Part shown: piece after piece, positions 32,836 through 40,700 of the stretch
How the letters are laid out: every line of letters starts with the position of its first letter
How positions within the stretch are numbered: position 1 is the stretch's first letter
NCBI GenBank assembly: GCA_013152385.1
Contig: JAADGL010000012.1
Location: forward strand, 1 to 64,000
DNA: 64,000 nt
From: Acidobacteriota bacterium
GTDB taxonomy: Bacteria > Acidobacteriota > Holophagae > Thermotomaculales > Thermotomaculaceae
Reading direction: 5' to 3'
Program-made: the position numbers and the translations under genes
Notes under the pieces: model-generated
The model's database searches: none
Told to the model about the DNA's origin: nothing
The model's input: only the letters and a program-made list of their open reading frames with translations

Positions 32836-34599
32836 ATGGCAAAACAGAAACTTCGAATTCAACATACAATTCTCATTTGGATGATTGTTCTTACCATCAT
32901 TCCCATCGCAGTTGTTTCTTTTCAGGGCTTTCATTGTGCAAGACAAGCCCTGATTGAAACTCAAAACGCGCATCTTCAGACCGTTCTTTCAGGTAAAGCC
33001 GCTCAGGTGGAACAAATTATGGATGTAGTTCGCTCAGATCTTCATCTCCTTTCAATTTTATCTTTCAGCGGCGTTCCGGAACCGGAAAAGGGATGTTGTG
33101 AATCACCGTCCTGCACCTGTAACCCGCTTTCCAAAGCACTCGGTGAAAAAGCCTATTACAACAATCTGGTGGCATTCGGTTCCAACTGGAAAATCAAAGG
33201 AAGCGCCAGGCCCCTGAATTCGGGAAACGAACTTCCCGAAAAATTTCGAAAATCACTGGAATCCGCTTCCGGCCTGGTTTTTTCCGGTGTCGTTGAAGAC
33301 AAAAACGGGCCGAAGATTGTGGCAGGCTGTCCCCTGACGGGACAAAAGGAAGGAAAACGGGGATTCATTACCGGCACTCTGAACATTGCCCCTATTATTC
33401 GGCCGATTCTTTCCAATTTAACGGGAATCGGCAAATCCGGGCGAATTATCCTGATTTCCAGATCCGGAAAGGTTATTCAATTGGAAAAAGACGGTGTCCG
33501 GCTCTTTCAGCCCGATAAAATGACTCTAAAAATGATGAAACTTCCGAAAAAAACCATCATGCCGGAAACACTCTCTTTTCCCGGAACAGGAAAACTGCTG
33601 GTGGAAAGTACTGTGATTCCTACCCTGGGCTGGCGAATGTTTCTGGTAAGTTCCTACTCGGAGACATTCAGATGGCTGAACATTCTCAAAGAACGGGCAA
33701 TTATAACCGGTATCATTGTTTTCATCTTTGTACTTTTTGCTGCCGCCCGGATGGCTGTTCGGATTTCAGCTCCACTGAAAACACTGGCCAAAACAGCAAA
33801 CAGCATTGCTTCCGGGCAAATCTCAACCCGGGTCCCCTCCCTCAGCGGCAAAGAAGCGGCAGATGTTGCAGACGCATTCAACCGGATGATGGACAAACTC
33901 AGCAGGTTACAGCAGAAACTGGCACATTCTGCGTCTCTGGCAGCCATCGGTGAACTCAGCTCCAGTATTGTCCATGAAATGAGAAATCCCCTATCGTCAG
34001 TTAAAATGAATCTCCAGGCACTTCGGGAAAAGGTGAAGGAAGACCCTGACTATCGGGAATTATCCGAAATTGCTCTGTCCCAAACAATTCGGCTGGAAAA
34101 CATGCTCACCGAGCTTCTGGGGTATGGGAAACCAATGAAAATTCATAAAAATCGGTTTAAATTACATAAATTTTTAGAAAGCTGTGTCAATCAATCACTT
34201 GCAATTGCCACTGAAAAAAACATACAAATCACGACCGAACTGCCGGAAAATGAAGTAGAAATCACGGCTGACAAAGAACTTCTCTCTCGGGCAATTGTCA
34301 ATCTCCTGCGAAACGGAATTGAAGCCGGACCGGAAAAAACAACGGTAAAAGTTCTAATCCGAATCAGCCGCAATCGCTGCTGTTTTACAATCACGGACCA
34401 GGGGCCGGGCATTCCACCGGCAATTTCAAATGATATTTTCAAACCTTTTGTCACAGGCAAAGATAATGGCACCGGTCTCGGCCTGGCCAACGTCCGAAAA
34501 ATCGCCCGACTCCACGGGGGAACGGTAACAGCCAAAAATATGGAAAAAGGTGGAGCATGTTTTCAACTCTGCATCCCACAGGAGGAGGCTTCAACATGA
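32836..34599 (+). CDS. Membrane sensor histidine kinase with Cys-rich periplasmic motif
   Basis: A 587-residue kinase. Order of parts: membrane helix 1 (about 11-32), a periplasmic sensor region to about residue 275, membrane helix 2, a HAMP domain (PLKTLAKTANSIASGQIS), a dimerisation helix with phospho-acceptor H380 in SSIVHEMRNPLSSVK, and a catalytic domain with N box NLLRNGIEAG, G1 DQGPGIPP and G2 GTGLGLANV. The sensor region is cache-like in layout and carries an unusual cluster C87-C88-x4-C93-x-C95 that could bind metal, haem or act as a thiol switch. AAGGCGG precedes the ATG at 32836. It ends in an ATGA overlap with the NtrC-type regulator. It is divergent from the RND operon. Ligand unknown. 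Confidence 0.9.
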   Translation: MAKQKLRIQHTILIWMIVLTIIPIAVVSFQGFHCARQALIETQNAHLQTVLSGKAAQVEQIMDVVRSDLHLLSILSFSGVPEPEKGCCESPSCTCNPLSKALGEKAYYNNLVAFGSNWKIKGSARPLNSGNELPEKFRKSLESASGLVFSGVVEDKNGPKIVAGCPLTGQKEGKRGFITGTLNIAPIIRPILSNLTGIGKSGRIILISRSGKVIQLEKDGVRLFQPDKMTLKMMKLPKKTIMPETLSFPGTGKLLVESTVIPTLGWRMFLVSSYSETFRWLNILKERAIITGIIVFIFVLFAAARMAVRISAPLKTLAKTANSIASGQISTRVPSLSGKEAADVADAFNRMMDKLSRLQQKLAHSASLAAIGELSSSIVHEMRNPLSSVKMNLQALREKVKEDPDYRELSEIALSQTIRLENMLTELLGYGKPMKIHKNRFKLHKFLESCVNQSLAIATEKNIQITTELPENEVEITADKELLSRAIVNLLRNGIEAGPEKTTVKVLIRISRNRCCFTITDQGPGIPPAISNDIFKPFVTGKDNGTGLGLANVRKIARLHGGTVTAKNMEKGGACFQLCIPQEEAST

Positions 34600-35936
34600 C
34601 TCGAATTCTGGTAATTGACGATGATCGGGCAATCTGCCGTTCTTTGCAGCTTCAGTTGAAGCAAAGAGGCCATGAGGTGGAAACCGCACAAAGCGGGGCA
34701 ACGGGAATGACTGTTTTTGAAACTGTTTCTCCTGAACTTATACTTCTGGATGTCACTCTTCCGGACGCAAACGGGCTGGACCTCCTTTCGGAATTCAAGA
34801 AAAGATCCCCTTTAACTCCGGTCGTAATGATAACCGGCCGGCAGGATACTTCCCTGATTATTGAAGCAATGCAGAAAAATGCATTGGATTATATCCGAAA
34901 ACCACTGAACATGGATGATGTTTTCATTGCCATAGAGAAAGCACAAATGCAGACATCCAAAGAAGCGGCAGTCCTTACAAATCCGGTTGAAAACCCGCTG
35001 TCTCCTCACAGCATTGTAGGAATGAGCCGGGGAATGCTGGAGGTAATCAAACAAGTGGGGCGCTTATCGCAAAACAGGTTTCCGGTTCTGATTCAGGGGG
35101 AAAGCGGTACGGGGAAAGAGCTGGTCGCCCGGGCGCTTCATACAGCTTCAACACCTGCCGAACCCTTTGTTGCCGTCAATTGCGCTGCTATTGTTCCCAC
35201 CCTCCTCGCCAGCGAACTCTTTGGCCATGAGCAGGGAGCATTTACCGGAGCCAAAGGACGAAGAATCGGAAAACTGGAATTCGCAGGAAACGGCACATTC
35301 TTCCTGGATGAGATCGGTGAAATCCCCCCGGATTTTCAGGCTCAGCTTCTCCGCGTACTACAGGAAAAAGAATTTGAACGGGTGGGCGGAAACCTGTCTG
35401 TACCACTTCGTGCAAGAATTATCGCAGCAAGTCATCAAAACCTCACGGAAATGGTAAAGCAGGGGAAATTCCGGGAAGATCTTTTTTACCGGCTCTCGGT
35501 CGGGGAAATAATCATCCCGCCGCTGAGATCACGCCCCGATGATATCCCCGTACTGGCGGCCCACTTCCTGCAAAAACATGCTCAATCCGGCCGGAAACCG
35601 ATTTCCGGCATTGACCGGAAAGGATTAGATGCGCTGATGGAACATTCTTTCCCGGGCAACGTCCGGGAACTGGACAATATCATTGCCCGGGCACTGGTAA
35701 ACTCCGACAGTGGAATACTGTCGGAAGAGGATATACGGAAAGCGATTCGTTCGGATCCGGCCGAAAAAATTCCCGATCGGATTCTGCCCCTTTATGAAAT
35801 AGAAAAACGTCATATTCAAGCCGCACTTGATTTTTACAAATGGAATATCAGTAAAACTGCCCGGCAACTGGAAATCTCACCGACAACTTTACGGAAAAAA
35901 ATCGCGGATTACAAAATCAGCAAGCCGGAATCATAA
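34596..35936 (+). CDS. NtrC-family sigma54-dependent response regulator
   Basis: A 446-residue partner of the preceding kinase. The receiver domain has the acidic pocket D8-D9-D10 and phospho-acceptor D52 in LILLDVTLP. The AAA+ domain has Walker A GESGTGKE, the sigma54-contact loop GAFTGAK, Walker B FFLDEIGEI and the arginine-finger region. The C-end holds a Fis-type helix-turn-helix (KTARQLEISPTTLRKKI). GGAGGAGG stands ahead of the ATG at 34596, which overlaps the kinase stop. It should switch on sigma54 promoters, but I could not find a convincing -24/-12 element (GG-N10-GC) in the nearby gaps, so its targets are open. Confidence 0.94.
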   Translation: MTRILVIDDDRAICRSLQLQLKQRGHEVETAQSGATGMTVFETVSPELILLDVTLPDANGLDLLSEFKKRSPLTPVVMITGRQDTSLIIEAMQKNALDYIRKPLNMDDVFIAIEKAQMQTSKEAAVLTNPVENPLSPHSIVGMSRGMLEVIKQVGRLSQNRFPVLIQGESGTGKELVARALHTASTPAEPFVAVNCAAIVPTLLASELFGHEQGAFTGAKGRRIGKLEFAGNGTFFLDEIGEIPPDFQAQLLRVLQEKEFERVGGNLSVPLRARIIAASHQNLTEMVKQGKFREDLFYRLSVGEIIIPPLRSRPDDIPVLAAHFLQKHAQSGRKPISGIDRKGLDALMEHSFPGNVRELDNIIARALVNSDSGILSEEDIRKAIRSDPAEKIPDRILPLYEIEKRHIQAALDFYKWNISKTARQLEISPTTLRKKIADYKISKPES

Positions 35937-35947
35937 TCCCTGAAATA

Positions 35948-35982
35948 CAAAAAAGCCCATCCTTCCCGGATGGGCTGATTTT
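35948..35982. terminator. Bidirectional terminator
   Basis: AGCCCATCC and GGATGGGCT arms with A-run before and GATTTT after, between the convergent regulator and cytochrome genes. Confidence 0.85.
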
Positions 35983-36001
35983 CATACCGTGTACAGAACG
36001 G

Positions 36002-37258
36002 TTATTTCACCGCTTTTTTCATTTCCCGGGCATGTTCTCTCCGCATTTCTTTTGCCATTGCATTGATTTCCACCAGGTCTTTCTTCATCTTGGCATAGCC
36101 GTACCATGTGGCATAGTCCGGAAACATGTGAAAAGACGCCTGGAAAGTTTTCATTCTATGATCCATAAACATCTCGTACAGTGTTTCTTCGATGGGTGTT
36201 TTGGAATCATAAAATTCAAGCAAATCAGGATACTGCCTGCCGTCTTTTGATTTAATGATGCCATCTTTGTACAAACCGGCAACCGTCGTAATTGCCTCGG
36301 AAAAGAGCTTGTCGGCAGCTTTCAACATCTGATCCGCGTTCTTCATGTTCTCATCCACAAAATTTTTGCTGTGGCATTTCATGCAGATATCAGTCATCCG
36401 CTTCCGTTCGGCATCGAAAGACGCTTTATCCAGCCGTGCCAGCTGGCCGGCTTTCACCACATCAAGCCTTCCGGTGGGTTTGCCATTGGCATCCAGCACA
36501 CCGAGGCCTTTCAGAATGATTACCCGATATCCCATCCATTCCTTGTCCGCTTCAGGCAGCCGCAATCCGAGAAAGCCCCACGCGGTCATTACTCTGTGGT
36601 TTCCATCCGGCATATGGCAGGTCTGGCATTTTGGCCCGCGGTTTTTGTTTTTGGGGTCCAATTCGCGGTTCAGAAGATAGGTGACACCATGTTTGGACCC
36701 GGACCACATTTCCCACTGGGCATGGTCAAACCCGGTATGGCAGGTCATACATGCTTCCGGTTCCTGAGCTTCTTTTTTGGAAAACATGTGACGGGTATGG
36801 CAATTCTGGCAATCCATCCCGTATTTGTAGTATTTCCGCTCCGGTGTCTCCCTCGAAGCGGCATCTTTTAACCCCAGAGTATGGCAGCCGCCGCACCCTT
36901 TCTGCCCGGCATTAAACGCCATCGGCTGCATGTGAAAAGTCGGCATCGCTTTCAGCGCCACCATGCCCAGAGCATGTTTACCCGAAAGATACTGTTTTGC
37001 CTGTTTCGGATGGCACATCTGGCAGGTTTTGATGGTGGGAAGTTTCGCTTTCTCCACATCATTCATCCCCTGATGCGCATCACCGTGGCAGGAACTGCAG
37101 TCAAGGGATGCTGCCATTTTACCCCGATTAAAATCTTTGACAATCCCCGGAGTTACTTTTTTATGACACTCTTCGCACTTTGAGTTTACCGCCTGCACCG
37201 GGAACGCCAGAACAAGCAGTACGGCAGAGGCAAAAACCCCCATCCAGAATTTTTTCAT
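36002..37258 (-). CDS. Octahaem cytochrome c of the hydroxylamine-oxidoreductase (HAO) family
   Basis: An exported 418-residue cytochrome with signal peptide (MKKFWMGVFASAVLLVLAFPVQA). I count eight C-x2-C-H haem sites: CEECH, CSSCH, CQMCH, CGGCH, CQNCH, CMTCH, CQTCH and CMKCH. Haem spacing, W-S-G-S-K-H-G after the sixth site and the haem-free helical C-terminal tail (FHMFPDYATWYGYAKMK) fit the HAO/reductive octahaem family, which reduces nitrite or oxidises hydroxylamine or hydrazine in the periplasm. A Tyr-haem crosslink, needed for oxidation, cannot be proved here. It stands alone, without a membrane quinol partner (NrfH-like). GGAGG precedes the double ATG at 37261/37258. It has an FNR-type site exactly at -41.5. 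Confidence 0.85.
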   Translation of the reverse strand: MKKFWMGVFASAVLLVLAFPVQAVNSKCEECHKKVTPGIVKDFNRGKMAASLDCSSCHGDAHQGMNDVEKAKLPTIKTCQMCHPKQAKQYLSGKHALGMVALKAMPTFHMQPMAFNAGQKGCGGCHTLGLKDAASRETPERKYYKYGMDCQNCHTRHMFSKKEAQEPEACMTCHTGFDHAQWEMWSGSKHGVTYLLNRELDPKNKNRGPKCQTCHMPDGNHRVMTAWGFLGLRLPEADKEWMGYRVIILKGLGVLDANGKPTGRLDVVKAGQLARLDKASFDAERKRMTDICMKCHSKNFVDENMKNADQMLKAADKLFSEAITTVAGLYKDGIIKSKDGRQYPDLLEFYDSKTPIEETLYEMFMDHRMKTFQASFHMFPDYATWYGYAKMKKDLVEINAMAKEMRREHAREMKKAVK

Positions 37259-37312
37259 CATCACCCTCCTTTTCATTCTTCTTTAAAATCCTGATCCTAG
37301 TATCAGTCTAAC

Positions 37313-37354
37313 ATTTTATGCTTTTTTTTCAATTTCAAATTTGATTTATATCAA
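37313..37354 (-). promoter_or_regulatory. FNR-type activator site and -10 box of the octahaem cytochrome gene
   Basis: TTGAT-TTAT-ATCAA (37341-37354) is a perfect Crp/Fnr-family FNR/DNR consensus. On the minus strand TAAAAT occupies 37318-37313, which puts the start at about 37306 and the centre of the site at -41.5, the textbook class II activating position. The rest of the 37259-37592 gap holds the weak iorA promoter region and no gene. Confidence 0.8.
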
Positions 37355-37592
37355 TTCCCTGAAACATCATTTCAAAACCACACGCCGGAAAATCTTCACA
37401 AAAAAAATCAACGGGCAGCAATACCGCTATTGAAACGCATGAATGAACTTGTCTCCCGCTGACTTATATAAAATGCCCGAACCGTCACAATGGAAAGAGC
37501 TTTCTTCGCTTTCTATTACTGTTTTTGTGATACACTTTTCCTGGAAGTTCGAATAAAAGAACACCAATAAACTCTTTTGAGAGGAGGTTTTC

Positions 37593-39368
37593 TTGAAAAC
37601 ACTGCTTTCAGGAAATGAGGCAATTGCCAGAGGAGCGTACGAGTACGGCTGTGTCTTTGCCACCGCTTACCCCGGAACTCCCAGTACCGAAATACTGGAA
37701 AATATCGCAAAATATAAAGAAATCAAAAGTCAATGGGCCCCCAACGAAAAAGTGGCTGTTGAAGTAGCCATCGGCGCTGCCATGGCGGGAGCCCGGTCAC
37801 TTTGTGCCATGAAACACGTCGGTGTCAATGTGGCTGCCGATCCGCTGATGAGTTTCACCTTTATGGAAGTTAAAGGCGGCTTCGTGCTGGTTTCTGCAGA
37901 TGATCCGGGTATGCACTCGTCACAGAATGAGCAGGATAACCGGAATTACGCAAAATTTGCCAAAATGCCGGTACTGGACCCATGTGATTCCGATGAAGCC
38001 AAACAATTTGTCGGAGAAGCTTTTAATATCTCGGAAACATTTCATACCCCGGTTATGGTCCGTACCACCACACGGACATCCCATGGGAAAGGACTTGTAA
38101 AACTGGGAGAGCCGATAGAACGAAAAGTCTCCGGGTTTGAAAAGAACTTCGAAAAAATGGTCGTATTGCCCATGAATGCCCGCAAACTGCGCGTATATGC
38201 GGAAGAACGGCTTCGGAAACTGGAAACTTTCGCAGAAAATACCAATCTTAATTTTGAAGAACCGGGGGAAGGACGTGTCGGGTTCATTACGTCCGGAATT
38301 GCTCACGTTCATCTGAAGGAAGTGCTGCCCACTGCGCCGATTCTGAAAATCGGTATGCCCTATCCCCTCCCCATAAACAAAATCCGTGATTTTGTGTCCC
38401 GTTTTGACAGGGTCATTGTGGTGGAAGAGTTGGATCCGTTTATCGAAGAACAAATTCTCGCAGCAGGTATCTCCGTGGAGGGGAAAAACCTGATTCCGGG
38501 AATCTGGGAGCTGAATCCGGAAATTATCCGGGATGTCCTGGAAAAAGAAAACATTATTTCCAAGAAAGAACGCCATGAAAGCCAGAAATCCGATGCCATC
38601 CCCAGACCGCCGGTTTTCTGCCCCGGCTGTCCTCATCTGGGAATTTTCCATGCATTAAAAAAGGCAAAAGCCAAAATTATCACAGGGGATATCGGCTGCT
38701 ACACCCTTGCCGCAATTCCTCCGTTTAACGCAATGGACACCTGTGTGTGCATGGGGGCTTCCATCGGAAATGCCATCGGTATCGAGAAAGCAACGGGTTC
38801 AGGTAAAGGAATCGCAGCTGTCATCGGTGATTCCACCTTCACACATTCCGGACTGAACGGCCTGGTAGACGCAATCATGAACAACAGCCACATAACGATT
38901 GTCATTTCTGACAACAGCATCACTGCCATGACAGGCGGACAGCCGGATCCCAGAACCGGATGGGACCTCCATCACCGGGAAAACAAACAGATGGATTTTG
39001 AAATTGTTGCCCGGGCAATGGGAGCGGAACATGTTTTTTCTGTGGATCCGACAGACATCGCTCCTACCTTTGAAGTGGTCAAACGCGAACTGGAAGCCGA
39101 CCACCTTTCCGTTATCATCAGCCAGGCTCCCTGTGTATTGTATCCCAAGAAAGTCAAGCGTCCGAAGTTTTTTACCTTTCTTGATAACTGCACAGCCTGC
39201 ACCATGTGTTCCAGAATCAATTGTCAGGCCATTTCCCGTTCCGATGAACTGACAGACAAGGGACGGAATAAATGGCAGATAAATGTAGACCTGTGCACCG
39301 GCTGCGGCCTCTGTATTCAGATGTGCAAATTTGACGCAATCCGGCCGGTATCCGGAAGGGAGGAATAA
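37593..39368 (+). CDS. iorA: Indolepyruvate:ferredoxin oxidoreductase, alpha subunit
   Basis: A 591-residue subunit that oxidatively decarboxylates aryl-pyruvates to aryl-acetyl-CoA with reduction of ferredoxin. The N-half has the pyrimidine-binding A-T-A-Y-P-G-T-P-S-T-E stretch. The C-half holds the TPP domain (GDIGCYTLA, then MGASIGNAIG and GDSTFTHSG). The tail carries two ferredoxin clusters (CTACTMCSRINC and CTGCGLCIQMC). The start is TTG with GAGAGGAGG 5 bases ahead. It overlaps nothing upstream and is followed at once by iorB. Substrates are the transamination products of Trp, Phe and Tyr, and the CoA esters can feed ATP formation. Confidence 0.95.
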   Translation: MKTLLSGNEAIARGAYEYGCVFATAYPGTPSTEILENIAKYKEIKSQWAPNEKVAVEVAIGAAMAGARSLCAMKHVGVNVAADPLMSFTFMEVKGGFVLVSADDPGMHSSQNEQDNRNYAKFAKMPVLDPCDSDEAKQFVGEAFNISETFHTPVMVRTTTRTSHGKGLVKLGEPIERKVSGFEKNFEKMVVLPMNARKLRVYAEERLRKLETFAENTNLNFEEPGEGRVGFITSGIAHVHLKEVLPTAPILKIGMPYPLPINKIRDFVSRFDRVIVVEELDPFIEEQILAAGISVEGKNLIPGIWELNPEIIRDVLEKENIISKKERHESQKSDAIPRPPVFCPGCPHLGIFHALKKAKAKIITGDIGCYTLAAIPPFNAMDTCVCMGASIGNAIGIEKATGSGKGIAAVIGDSTFTHSGLNGLVDAIMNNSHITIVISDNSITAMTGGQPDPRTGWDLHHRENKQMDFEIVARAMGAEHVFSVDPTDIAPTFEVVKRELEADHLSVIISQAPCVLYPKKVKRPKFFTFLDNCTACTMCSRINCQAISRSDELTDKGRNKWQINVDLCTGCGLCIQMCKFDAIRPVSGREE

Positions 39369-39369
39369 A

Positions 39370-39954
39370 ATGGGAAACACAAATATCCTTCTCGTTGGTG
39401 TCGGCGGCCAGGGTATTCTCCTGGCAAGTGAAGTGATGAGCGAAGTTTTCCGCCGCGCCGGATTTGACGTAAAAAAAAGTGAAGTACACGGAATGGCCCA
39501 ACGGGGTGGAATTGTATCCTCACATGTCCGCTTCGGTGAGAAAGTTTATTCCCCGATGATCGAAGAAGGCGATGCCGACATTATGCTGTCCTTTGAGCTT
39601 ATGGAAGCCCTGCGCTGGGAACACTATCTGAAACCGGACGCTTTTCTTGCCACTTCCAATGTCCGAATGGTGCCTCCGATCTGCAACAGCGGAAAAATTG
39701 TCTACCCGGATAATACGGCAGAAAAACTGGAAGAGATCCGGCCAGAAGCCAGAATTCTGGATATTGAAAGCACCCTTCGGGAAGTCGGAAATTCCAAAGT
39801 CACAAATGTCATCATGCTGGGGGTATTGTCCACAATCCTGAAAATACCGGAAGACAGCTGGCTGGATGTGGTGAAGGAAGCTGTCCCGGCAAAGCTTGTG
39901 GACGTTAATCTCAAAGCATTTACCGCAGGCCGGGCGTTTATGACAAAAAATTAA
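39370..39954 (+). CDS. iorB: Indolepyruvate oxidoreductase, beta subunit
   Basis: The 194-residue partner of IorA, of the gamma-type pyruvate:ferredoxin oxidoreductase domain. The N-terminal VGVGGQGILLASEV binds CoA or assists electron transfer, followed by SEVHGMAQRGGIVSSHVRFG, a strong family mark. GGAAGGGAGG lies just before the ATG at 39370, one base after the iorA stop; the frame open to 39331 is inside iorA and is not used. The operon continues 21 bases later into the Crp/Fnr regulator. Confidence 0.94.
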   Translation: MGNTNILLVGVGGQGILLASEVMSEVFRRAGFDVKKSEVHGMAQRGGIVSSHVRFGEKVYSPMIEEGDADIMLSFELMEALRWEHYLKPDAFLATSNVRMVPPICNSGKIVYPDNTAEKLEEIRPEARILDIESTLREVGNSKVTNVIMLGVLSTILKIPEDSWLDVVKEAVPAKLVDVNLKAFTAGRAFMTKN

Positions 39955-39975
39955 TGTAAGAGAGGCGGAGTACCG

Positions 39976-40632
39976 ATGCAGTTAAACGATGCGCTGGATA
40001 TCTTTCTCAACAGCTTTGTCGGACAGAGTGACCCCGAATTAAAAAAGTCGCTTTCAAAAATCACTTATGTATCTGAAAAGCAAAAAAAGGATATCCTGTT
40101 CCTGGAGGGGGAAGAAGGAGACACCATTTACTACCTGATTTCAGGAGTCATCAAACTCTCCCGCACCAACCCGGAAGGGAAAGAAGCAGTGGTTCATTTC
40201 GTTCACCCCGGAGAAATGTTCGCGGAAATTCTATTTTACATGGAAGGGCGCTACCCCGTTACCGCCACTGTGCTGGACAACGCGATACTCCTTGGAATCC
40301 CGGCAGGCAAAATGACACGGCTGCTGGAGGAATCTCCCCGATTTTCCATGCGGCTCATCGGTTTGCTGGCAAAACGGCTGCAATATTTCGTTACAATGGT
40401 TGAACAGCTTGTCAATTCCGATGTCCGGGAACGTTTTATTTCCTACCTCGTACATCTGTCCGAAGAACGGGGCAGCACACAACTATCGCTCCCTGTTCCC
40501 AAGGGAGAGCTTGCGGCACTGCTGGGAACAACGCCGGAAACCTTTTCACGGCTGTTACGTCAACTTTCAAGCGACGGAATTATAGAAATCCACGGAAAAA
40601 AAATCACCCTTCTGGAAATTCCACAGTCCTGA
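39976..40632 (+). CDS. Crp/Fnr-family regulator without cysteines (DNR-like)
   Basis: A 218-residue regulator with an N-terminal cyclic-nucleotide-binding-like beta-roll (about 30-115), a dimerisation helix, and a C-terminal winged helix. The recognition helix reads T-T-P-E188-T-F-S191-R192, the E..SR pattern by which FNR, DNR and NnrR read TTGAT half sites; Crp has R-E-T-x-x-R. The protein has no cysteine at all, so it cannot hold the FNR Fe-S cluster. A haem/NO, redox or other small-ligand sensor is more likely. A matching perfect site lies 2.6 kb away before the octahaem cytochrome. AGAGGCGG precedes the ATG. Last gene of the iorAB operon. Confidence 0.9.
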   Translation: MQLNDALDIFLNSFVGQSDPELKKSLSKITYVSEKQKKDILFLEGEEGDTIYYLISGVIKLSRTNPEGKEAVVHFVHPGEMFAEILFYMEGRYPVTATVLDNAILLGIPAGKMTRLLEESPRFSMRLIGLLAKRLQYFVTMVEQLVNSDVRERFISYLVHLSEERGSTQLSLPVPKGELAALLGTTPETFSRLLRQLSSDGIIEIHGKKITLLEIPQS

Positions 40633-40645
40633 GAACAAATAACAT

Positions 40646-40683
40646 AAAAAAAGGGGAGAAGCAGATGCCTCTCCCCTTTTTTT
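40646..40683. terminator. Strong bidirectional terminator
   Basis: AAAAAAAGGGGAG / CTCCCCTTTTTTT around a 12-base loop, between the convergent Crp/Fnr-type and etfA genes. Confidence 0.95.
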
Positions 40684-40700
40684 ACTTTTAACTCTATCTG

